Shown here piece after piece: positions 9,064 through 15,269 of a DNA stretch of 41,585 bases. A program made the translations under genes and the position numbers. Under the pieces are notes generated by a model. It worked only from the letters and a program-made list of their open reading frames with translations. It did not search any database and had not been told where the DNA came from. Where the stretch lies: NCBI GenBank assembly GCA_007128855.1, contig SKWQ01000202.1:1-41585 (forward strand), in the 5' to 3' direction. Within the stretch, counting starts at the first letter, position 1; each line of letters opens with the position of its first letter. The stretch is from Balneolales bacterium (GTDB lineage Bacteria > Bacteroidota > Rhodothermia > Balneolales > Natronogracilivirgulaceae).

Positions 9064-10323
9064 TCATTTGTGCAGGGACACGTTTTTCAGATGTACTATA
9101 TAGTGCTTGATCACCGGTTTGGTCAGAGCAAGAATGTGCTGATTGTCTGAGGCCTTCGAGAACTCAACCGCAACATCGTCATCTTGAAGTATCCAGATGC
9201 CGTCATTATGATACGTATAGGCCTCGCTTTGGCTGAAATCATGAAAAAAATAGCAATCCACCGTTTCACTGTCAAAGGGTAAGCCCATACTGTCCAAAAC
9301 GGAAGCCGTCCGTTTTCTCCATTGTGCGAGTTCTTTCTCCGTTGGTTTCTTGTCAAGTAAAGTAGTACGGAAGAAGTCACGGTTCAGAAAGCGCCGGCAC
9401 AAATCCTGCAGAACAATTTGATCGGAATGCTGCCAGTATTTCAAATTCACCAAAATATCATTATCGTCGAGGTCAATAAAAGAATCCAAAACCTTTTTCG
9501 TCACTTTTCTGGACCTTGCATTCTTGTTCCTGAAAAAAAACTCAAGGGCTGGTGAGTAAAATGGGAGTTCGGCCTCCTGATGTAACAGTTGATGGACACG
9601 CTTTAGTATGGCGAGCAACAATTTATCACCACCAAGCACGGTTTTGTGCAGATAGACCTGCATGTACATGAGCCGCCTGGCTACCACGTAGTTCTCGATA
9701 GCATAGATACCTTTTTTGTCGATGACGATATTCCCCTGATGAACCCTCATGGTCCGTATGATCCGGTCAATGCCGATAGCCCCTTCCTGAACACCGGTGA
9801 ACATGCTGTCCCGTCGGATGTAGTCAAGGCGGTCTATGTCCAGTTGGGAAGAAATGAGTTGATGCAGGAATTTTTTTGGATACCGACCGGTAAAAATGGC
9901 AATGGCCGTATCCAGCTGACCCTCAAACTGACGGTTGAGTTCTTCCATCAGCATCAGAGTGAGTTCTTCATGGTTGGTGTTTCGAATGATGCTGTTTTCG
10001 AGCGTATGAGAAAAGGGCCCATGGCCAATGTCATGAAGCAGAATGGCGACCAGGGTACTCTCGAATTCCTTGTGTGTGATGGTGGTATCGCGTTCGCGCA
10101 AATGCTGGAGCACTCGCTGCATCAGTCCAAGGGAACCGAGTGCATGGGAGAACCGGGAGTGTTCGGCTCCCGGGAAGACCGTATTTGCCAGACCCAGCTG
10201 CCTGATCCTTCTCAGTCGTTGAACGTAGGGGTGTTCAAGCAACTTCAGGACCAGCCCCTTTGGAACATGGATGAAACCGTGCACCGGATCTGTGAAAATT
10301 TTGTATTGCGTGGATTTATCCAT
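9064..10323 (-). CDS. HD-domain phosphohydrolase (dNTPase/SAMHD1-like)
   Basis: A cytoplasmic metal-dependent phosphohydrolase of 419 residues. The N-terminus KIFTDPVHGFIHVP and the order of motifs follow the SAMHD1/YwfO-type HD family: HSRFSHALG supplies the first His, LLHDIGHGPFSHTLE the HD pair, and SQLDIDRLDYIRRDS the final Asp. All expected metal ligands are present. Related proteins hydrolyse dNTPs to nucleosides and triphosphate; the actual substrate here cannot be read from sequence. The C-terminal 100 residues are less conserved. It is divergently transcribed from the M42 peptidase gene across a 174-base space with no promoter I could assign firmly. Confidence 0.88.
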   Translation of the reverse strand: MDKSTQYKIFTDPVHGFIHVPKGLVLKLLEHPYVQRLRRIRQLGLANTVFPGAEHSRFSHALGSLGLMQRVLQHLRERDTTITHKEFESTLVAILLHDIGHGPFSHTLENSIIRNTNHEELTLMLMEELNRQFEGQLDTAIAIFTGRYPKKFLHQLISSQLDIDRLDYIRRDSMFTGVQEGAIGIDRIIRTMRVHQGNIVIDKKGIYAIENYVVARRLMYMQVYLHKTVLGGDKLLLAILKRVHQLLHQEAELPFYSPALEFFFRNKNARSRKVTKKVLDSFIDLDDNDILVNLKYWQHSDQIVLQDLCRRFLNRDFFRTTLLDKKPTEKELAQWRKRTASVLDSMGLPFDSETVDCYFFHDFSQSEAYTYHNDGIWILQDDDVAVEFSKASDNQHILALTKPVIKHYIVHLKNVSLHK

Positions 10324-10497
10324 AGAGAAGAGAAACTGCTGCGGATGCGGTATTGGCCAATCAGTTTCATTTTTAGTGCAGTATGTTCCTGCCGGGAATA
10401 TAATAAGCCCGTTTTGAAAAGACTTTTACAAAGTACTGAAATGGTCTGTGAAAATAAGTATTATTTGATGTTATAATCATGAATCCATGGGTCTAAT

Positions 10498-11574
10498 ATG
10501 ACATTTGACAAAAGAACGGAAGAATTCCTTGAGAAACTGCTCGTCACACCGAGTCCGGCCGGTTTTGAGAAAGCGGGTCAGCAAGTTTGGCTGGATTTTG
10601 TAAAACCCGTTGCCGATGTGGTGGAGACGGATGCCTACGGATCCGCGGCAGCACGGCTGGATATCGATCCGGCTGCCACCACGGTCATGCTTGAGGCACA
10701 TTGTGACGAAATAGGCATGATCGTGCAGTACGTGGACGAATCGGGGTTCGTATACATAAACCGGGTTGGCGGCAGTGATCCGGGAATCGCCCGGGCACGC
10801 AAAGTATTTATCCATAGCCGGGATGGCATCGTAAGCGGTGTCATCGGCAACACTGCCATACATCTCCAGGACCGTGAAAACAACAAGCTTCCGAAGTGGA
10901 GCGATCTGTTTATTGACATCGGGGCATCGAACAGGGAAGAGGCGTTGGGCATGATCCGTATTGGCGATCCGATCACACTGGCCGAGCAGTTTGAATTCCT
11001 GTCTGACGAGTTGATCAGCGGACGCGCACTGGATAACCGGCTTGGTGGATTTGTCATCGCCCGGGTCCTTGAGATACTCAAACTCAGAAGATCCGAACTG
11101 AGCGTAAACGTGATAGTCCTGAATGCCGTGCAGGAGGAGGTGGGCGGATTTGGTGCACGGATGATGGCGTACCGTTATGAACCCGATGTGGCTTTTGTTA
11201 CGGATGTGACGCATGCCACAGATACACCCGGCATCAATCACAAACAGCATGGACTGGTGAAGCTTGGCAATGGACCGGTCATCAACCATGGGGGTGCCAA
11301 TCACCCCGTGGTGCTTGAACATTTTGAACAGGTGTCAGAAAAAACGGGCATCGGGCTTCAGAGAGAAGCTTCTGGTTCGCGTACCGGAACGGATGCGGAC
11401 AGTATTTTCTATCAAAAGCGGGGTATTCCCATCGGGTTGGTCTCGCTTCCGTTGCGCTACATGCATAGCCCTGTGGAAATGGCATCCCTCTCCGATGTTT
11501 CACAGCTCACGGATTTCCTTGCCGAGTCGGTACTTGCTGTACAAGCTAACCAGCGATTCTCCCTGTTCGACTGA
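10498..11574 (+). CDS. M42-family aminopeptidase
   Basis: Cytoplasmic dinuclear-metal aminopeptidase of the TET/glutamyl-aminopeptidase family, usually a dodecamer that trims short peptides. It has 358 residues, the normal length. All metal ligands are visible: His68 (EAHCDEIG), Asp179 (RALDNRLGG), Glu214 with the general base Glu213 (QEEVGG), Asp236 (VTDVTH) and His323 (YMHSPVE). In most relatives the bridging Asp sits in ALDDR; here it is ALDNR. This keeps the ligand and changes the next residue. It is transcribed alone, with terminator-like hairpins downstream. Family members have also been annotated as endoglucanase M or FrvX, but peptidase is the better supported reading. Confidence 0.92.
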   Translation: MTFDKRTEEFLEKLLVTPSPAGFEKAGQQVWLDFVKPVADVVETDAYGSAAARLDIDPAATTVMLEAHCDEIGMIVQYVDESGFVYINRVGGSDPGIARARKVFIHSRDGIVSGVIGNTAIHLQDRENNKLPKWSDLFIDIGASNREEALGMIRIGDPITLAEQFEFLSDELISGRALDNRLGGFVIARVLEILKLRRSELSVNVIVLNAVQEEVGGFGARMMAYRYEPDVAFVTDVTHATDTPGINHKQHGLVKLGNGPVINHGGANHPVVLEHFEQVSEKTGIGLQREASGSRTGTDADSIFYQKRGIPIGLVSLPLRYMHSPVEMASLSDVSQLTDFLAESVLAVQANQRFSLFD

Positions 11575-11612
11575 TTCTGGTTCTGATTCTGGGTTTCTTT
11601 CCGGTTTAATGT

Positions 11613-11646
11613 AAAAAAAGCCATTTCGATTGCTCGAGATGGCTTT
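11613..11646 (-). terminator. Hairpin with T-run, second terminator after the H1-like gene
   Basis: A 13-base stem with one wobble pair (AAAGCCATxTCGA type) and a four-base loop. Read on the minus strand the stem is followed by a run of seven T. On the plus strand only a short T-run follows, so it may also weakly stop the M42 transcript. Confidence 0.6.
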
Positions 11647-11654
11647 CTAAAAAC

Positions 11655-11679
11655 AAAAAAAAAGCAACGTTTCGTTACT
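11655..11679 (-). terminator. Rho-independent terminator of the H1-like gene
   Basis: Directly after the stop codon of the H1-like gene, the minus strand reads AGTAACG-AAA-CGTTGCT followed by nine T. This is a compact seven-base stem with one wobble pair, a triloop and a strong T-run. Confidence 0.7.
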
Positions 11680-11680
11680 T

Positions 11681-11854
11681 TTACTGTTTTTTATTGCTCT
11701 GGATATCGACACGGATATCCTGGGACAATTTTTTAAGATCCTGGAGTGTTTTTCTTGCGCGAGTTCCAGCAGTTTTGTTGCCCTTGCTGTAGAACTTCTC
11801 CATATCCACCTCTAGTTCATCAACCAAAGCTTTTATTTCGTTGAATCTGTTCAT
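11681..11854 (-). CDS. Histone H1-like (Hc1-type) small DNA-binding protein
   Basis: A 57-residue gene found by reading the minus strand directly. The product begins MNRFNEIKALVDELE, continues with FYSKGNKTAGTRARK and ends IQSNKKQ. It matches my memory of the Hc1-like histone H1 family of Bacteroidota and Chlamydiae in length, in the FYxKGNKxAGTRxRK core and in a lysine-rich tail. Such proteins are thought to bind DNA and compact the nucleoid. A GGAG ribosome binding site lies about eight bases before the ATG, and two terminator hairpins follow the stop, so it is a single-gene transcript. The protein is near-neutral at the N-terminus and basic from residue 24 on. Confidence 0.85.
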   Translation of the reverse strand: MNRFNEIKALVDELEVDMEKFYSKGNKTAGTRARKTLQDLKKLSQDIRVDIQSNKKQ

Positions 11855-11925
11855 GAATTAACTCCGTTATTTTTCAATTGAATTACAAGTTACAAGAAGA
11901 CGTCTCGCCTCCGTTTCATGGAAGC

Positions 11926-11951
11926 TAAATATAAGCAATCCAACATGTCAA
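11926..11951 (-). promoter_or_regulatory. Candidate promoter for the H1-like gene
   Basis: On the minus strand TTGACA (11951-11946) is followed by TATATTTA (11933-11926), about 70 bases before the H1-like start. The elements resemble a -35 box and a Bacteroidota -7 box, but their spacing (12 bases) is short for either consensus, so this is tentative. Confidence 0.25.
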
Positions 11952-11954
11952 GTT

Positions 11955-11976
11955 AAAAATCGCTAATTAGGCGATT
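11955..11976 (-). terminator. Probable terminator of the 12033-17698 operon
   Basis: AATCGC/GCGATT stem of six bases with a seven-base loop. On the minus strand it is followed by five T. It sits about 55 bases after the stop of the amino-acid-kinase-like gene and just upstream of the H1-like promoter candidate. Confidence 0.45.
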
Positions 11977-12032
11977 AAAAAGCAGTTTTAAGTAATTATT
12001 TTCAGGAAAAGGCCCAAAACACGACCATGTCT

Positions 12033-12671
12033 TCACAAAACTGGCTGCAATCCTCCTTTATCGGGTAGTTTTCCAAAGGCATCAGCGTTGCCCAAATAAG
12101 TATTTTTGGGAGGGGGGATGAGTTCCCGGGGCAGCAGTTCAATCAGTTTCTTCTGTTTTTTAACCTCTTTCGCTTTTCGATTGCCGGTGACGGCGGGATC
12201 CTTCACGTCGTTGGCAGGGAATGCAATGACGGTTTCGATTTTCAGCTGTTCACCCAGGGCTTCTGCAAGGGTACGCAACGGCAGCGGCACGATTTTTCGA
12301 TGAAGTGTATCCCAGACCAGGTTTGAGAGAATGAGATGTGTGCCGGCTGGACGGGCCTCGATCCACTCGTGATCAACCGTGACCTCTTTGCCTGATATCT
12401 GAATGAGCCTTTTTTGGAAGCCGTTTACACCAACTCCCGAAACGCCACTGTCAGCCAGAAGTGCCACGATCCTGTGATTCAGGTCCCTGGTGCTTCGCAT
12501 GACCGCATCCACCCTCATCATCCCGGTTTGGATCAGGCGTTCCGTGTAGTTGCTGTCAGCATGGATTATGATGCCGGTACATCCTCGTTGCTGCCCCATT
12601 GCCTCCGAAAAGGATTTCATGAAAAAGGTGTGATCCAAATGGTCATAATCCAGTATGGCGATATATTTCAT
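12033..12671 (-). CDS. Amino-acid-kinase-like protein (acetylglutamate-kinase-related fold)
   Basis: A 212-residue protein of uncertain role. The segment IIIHADSNYTERLIQTGMMR followed by DLNHRIVALLADSGVSGVGVNGFQK resembles the part of acetylglutamate kinases that places a glycine-rich loop, a 'G-x-R' helix and a short strand in order. The typical N-terminal KxGGS nucleotide loop is absent: the protein opens with YIAILDYDHLDHTFF. The C-terminal third is rich in lysine and proline. The ATG at 12671 is chosen because GAGGGA, overlapping the cytidine deaminase stop, lies seven bases before it. A TTG at 12701 would extend it by ten residues. It is the last gene of the operon. The kinase assignment is an inference from pattern only. 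Confidence 0.45.
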   Translation of the reverse strand: MKYIAILDYDHLDHTFFMKSFSEAMGQQRGCTGIIIHADSNYTERLIQTGMMRVDAVMRSTRDLNHRIVALLADSGVSGVGVNGFQKRLIQISGKEVTVDHEWIEARPAGTHLILSNLVWDTLHRKIVPLPLRTLAEALGEQLKIETVIAFPANDVKDPAVTGNRKAKEVKKQKKLIELLPRELIPPPKNTYLGNADAFGKLPDKGGLQPVL

Positions 12672-12681
12672 GTCAATTCCC

Positions 12682-13431
12682 TCAATGTTGTTTGTGACCA
12701 AGACTTCCTGCCTTGAACTGGTATGGCAAAAGGTCTGCCACGGTCAATCTGGATGTTTCCACATCATTGTGATGCATATACATGACACCATCGCCCATGT
12801 GTTCTACGAGTACCTGTCGGCATGCGCCACAGGGGCTGACATAGTCACTTTGCGGAGCGTATACATGGATTTCCTGGAAGGAGGCGGCCCCTGAAGCCCG
12901 GGCTTTGGCAATGGCTACCCTTTCGGCACAAAGCCCTTTCTGCCAGTCATCGACTTCAATGTTAACCCCTGAAAAAATCCCGGCGTCTGTAACAAGGAGC
13001 GCTGTGACTGGAAAGGCGGAATAAGGAATGATGCATCTGTCCGTGAGTTCCCGGAGTCGCACAATGTCAGCATTCTGCTCATTTGTCTGGAAAAATCGCT
13101 CATCCGTACCTGAAACAGGGTGGGAGCTTGTGTTGCATTTCAGCCCGAATTCATCGCACCAGTAGAGCAACTCTTTCTCGGAGCATGAGGAGGTCTTCCG
13201 GGTATGATCCTTTGTTTCGATCTTATCTGGAAAAAGCAATGCCCCGGGGGTGTCTCCTTCACTGAGACAGGAAAAAATGGCTGCCTGGGCCGCCCCGATA
13301 CTTAGCGGAAAGGATATGTTTTCCACCCTGACACCCGGATGCAGAACGCCGGAAGACCCTTTTACCATGCAGAAGTCTTTGAGACCGGAGTAGGGCGCAT
13401 AACAGCGTGTTTCAAGATCGATCCACTTCAT
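12682..13431 (-). CDS. cdd: Two-domain cytidine deaminase with an inactive N-terminal domain
   Basis: Predicted zinc enzyme that deaminates cytidine or deoxycytidine to uridine in nucleoside salvage. It has 249 residues made of two deaminase-like halves. The C-terminal half holds the complete active site: Cys168-Ala-Glu170 (GLCAERVA) and Pro200-Cys201-Gly-Ala-Cys204 (PCGACRQ), giving three zinc cysteines and the proton-shuttle Glu. The N-terminal half begins CYAPYSGLKDF and keeps the fold pattern GVRVENISFPLSIGAAQAAIF. Its zinc/proton motif is Gly46-Ala-Ala48 in place of Cys/His-Ala-Glu, and its second cysteine motif is lost. In E. coli Cdd the dead half is the C-terminal one. The stop overlaps the ribosome binding site of the next gene. 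Confidence 0.85.
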   Translation of the reverse strand: MKWIDLETRCYAPYSGLKDFCMVKGSSGVLHPGVRVENISFPLSIGAAQAAIFSCLSEGDTPGALLFPDKIETKDHTRKTSSCSEKELLYWCDEFGLKCNTSSHPVSGTDERFFQTNEQNADIVRLRELTDRCIIPYSAFPVTALLVTDAGIFSGVNIEVDDWQKGLCAERVAIAKARASGAASFQEIHVYAPQSDYVSPCGACRQVLVEHMGDGVMYMHHNDVETSRLTVADLLPYQFKAGSLGHKQH

Positions 13432-13448
13432 TTTTGTTCATTGTTTAC

Positions 13449-15269
13449 TCAAGGTTCCAGTGGAAGAGTGATGCCGTCACCAGTCAAATATAACGGGGGA
13501 ATCGAAACCTGCAACCGTCCGTTCACGGCCGCGGTGCCCAGAAGAGCTCCAGCAACGGCTTCCTGCTGGCGTCTGTTGGGCGACCATCCCAGAACGTGCA
13601 CATCTGCTTCGGCCATATTGAGGACAACGTAGGGTGTTCCCAGTGAGACTGCAACCACCGGCTTTTCTCCTTCGATCAAGCGGCCCATGAACGGGGAAAC
13701 GGCATCATCGAGATTGATATCTTCAGCTGTTCTGATAGCAATATGTGACACGGCGATCACCAGGTCAGATGCCCTGATGGCTTCAGTCGCAACAAGGCTG
13801 TCGCGTGGGCATTGTCCCGGAAACATTTCAACGGAAGTGATGTTTTTGAAATGGCCGTCCAAAATACGGGATATGTGGTCATCGGGACGTCGTCTTCCAT
13901 CAGATATGTGCAGAATGCTCACATTTTCGAACCGGCTGCTGTCAATGGGGAGCAGTTGGCCCTGGTTTTTCAGGACAGTGATGGATTTTTTTGCGATATG
14001 ATCTGCTATGAGCCGGTGTTCCCTGGTATTTACCTGCTCCGGCAGCAGCTCCAGGTCCACAACCTGTTTGCTGTGGAAAAGTCCGGCCCGGGTCTTTTCG
14101 TTTAGAATCCTTCGGACAGAGTCGTCTATGCGCGACTCCGGGATTTCACCGGATATCACAGCCAGATGCACCGCATCGATTGCCTCAACAAGATCCGCAG
14201 GCAGCAATATCTGGTCTATTCCGGCTTTTACGGCAAGTACCGCGGCTTCCCCTGCTTCAAAATAGTCTCGGATTCCCCGCATACCCATGCCATCCGTGAC
14301 GATCAGCCCGTCAAACGCGAGACTGTCCCGGAGAAGCGCCCCCGTAATATATGGGTCGAGCGTACCCGGATAGCCGGCATTCCTGGCAATAGCCGGCAAC
14401 GCAATATGTGCCGTCATCACACTCGGCAGTCCGGCATTGATCGCATCCCGGAAGGGAATCAGTTCCAGAGTGGACAGGCGAGCATAGTCAAAAGTCAGCA
14501 CCGGCAGGTCCAGATGCGAATCGACATCGGTATCTCCATGACCAGGAAAGTGTTTGGCCGTTGCCATTACCCCGGCATCCCGGACGCCCTTCATGAAAGC
14601 GATACCGTACAGGGATACCGTATCGGGGTTCTCGGAATAGGATCTGACATTGATGACCGGATTCAGAGGATTGTTGTTTACATCAAGGACCGGCGCATAG
14701 ATCTGATGGATTCCGAGGGCAGAGGCCTCACGCCCCGTGATGTACCCCTTCTGATAAGCGTAATGTGGGTTTCCCGTGGCAGCAATACCCATGGCAGGCG
14801 TAAAATATGTGGCCTGAGGAATTCTCATGGCTGCCCCGAATTCCATATCCTGGCTCACCCACAGTGGAATGCGGCTGATATCCTGCAGACGGTTGGTTAC
14901 GATGGCCTGATCATGGATATTGCCACCGAAAAACATGATTCCACCCACTTCATGTTCTACTACTGCCTCGGTCATACGCTGCCATGCTGGTTCATCATGC
15001 GGATAAAAGCCTCCACGAGCTGCGACAACGAACATCTGCCCGATCTTCTGCCGGAGCGACAAACTACCCAGGCTCCGCTCCATATCTGTTTGCGCATCCG
15101 AAAGCAGCAAGCGCTCCTTGGTTTCTGCAGAGGAAGCTGGTGAAGAGTCATCGGACAATGTGGCTGATGGTCCGCACGAAGTCAGTGTCAGGAAGCCGAT
15201 AAGAAATAATAATGACAAAATGTATGTCGAAGCAGTTGATATCTTTCTGTTTGTTAGTCCCTGAATCAT
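13449..15269 (-). CDS. GH3 beta-N-acetylhexosaminidase-like lipoprotein (NagZ type)
   Basis: Predicted glycoside hydrolase family 3 enzyme that removes N-acetylglucosamine from peptidoglycan or chitin fragments. It has 606 residues. The N-terminus has a membrane-spanning signal and lipobox LTSC with the lipid Cys at 32, so it is anchored outside the cytoplasmic membrane, unlike cytoplasmic E. coli NagZ. The (beta/alpha)8 domain carries KHFPGHGDTDVDSH at 239-252, the NagZ-type loop with the catalytic Asp-His pair. The nucleophile is Asp326 in IVTDGMGM. A second alpha/beta domain covers about residues 410-600, as in B. subtilis NagZ. It overlaps the acylase-like gene by four bases (ATGA), so the two are translationally coupled. 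Confidence 0.88.
   Translation of the reverse strand: MIQGLTNRKISTASTYILSLLFLIGFLTLTSCGPSATLSDDSSPASSAETKERLLLSDAQTDMERSLGSLSLRQKIGQMFVVAARGGFYPHDEPAWQRMTEAVVEHEVGGIMFFGGNIHDQAIVTNRLQDISRIPLWVSQDMEFGAAMRIPQATYFTPAMGIAATGNPHYAYQKGYITGREASALGIHQIYAPVLDVNNNPLNPVINVRSYSENPDTVSLYGIAFMKGVRDAGVMATAKHFPGHGDTDVDSHLDLPVLTFDYARLSTLELIPFRDAINAGLPSVMTAHIALPAIARNAGYPGTLDPYITGALLRDSLAFDGLIVTDGMGMRGIRDYFEAGEAAVLAVKAGIDQILLPADLVEAIDAVHLAVISGEIPESRIDDSVRRILNEKTRAGLFHSKQVVDLELLPEQVNTREHRLIADHIAKKSITVLKNQGQLLPIDSSRFENVSILHISDGRRRPDDHISRILDGHFKNITSVEMFPGQCPRDSLVATEAIRASDLVIAVSHIAIRTAEDINLDDAVSPFMGRLIEGEKPVVAVSLGTPYVVLNMAEADVHVLGWSPNRRQQEAVAGALLGTAAVNGRLQVSIPPLYLTGDGITLPLEP

Noticed and set aside
9646-10476. 276-residue plus-strand open frame opposite the HD gene
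   Set aside because: It mirrors the HD coding region, and the HD motifs on the minus strand are unmistakable.
11571-11600. Tandem GATTCTG-like repeats after the M42 gene
   Set aside because: Only two or three short copies at the end of a coding region; too short to be a meaningful repeat array.
14166-15143. 325-residue plus-strand open frame opposite the GH3 gene
   Set aside because: Its residues are those of a complement frame (many Arg, His, Ser, Cys), while the minus-strand GH3 protein has intact catalytic motifs.
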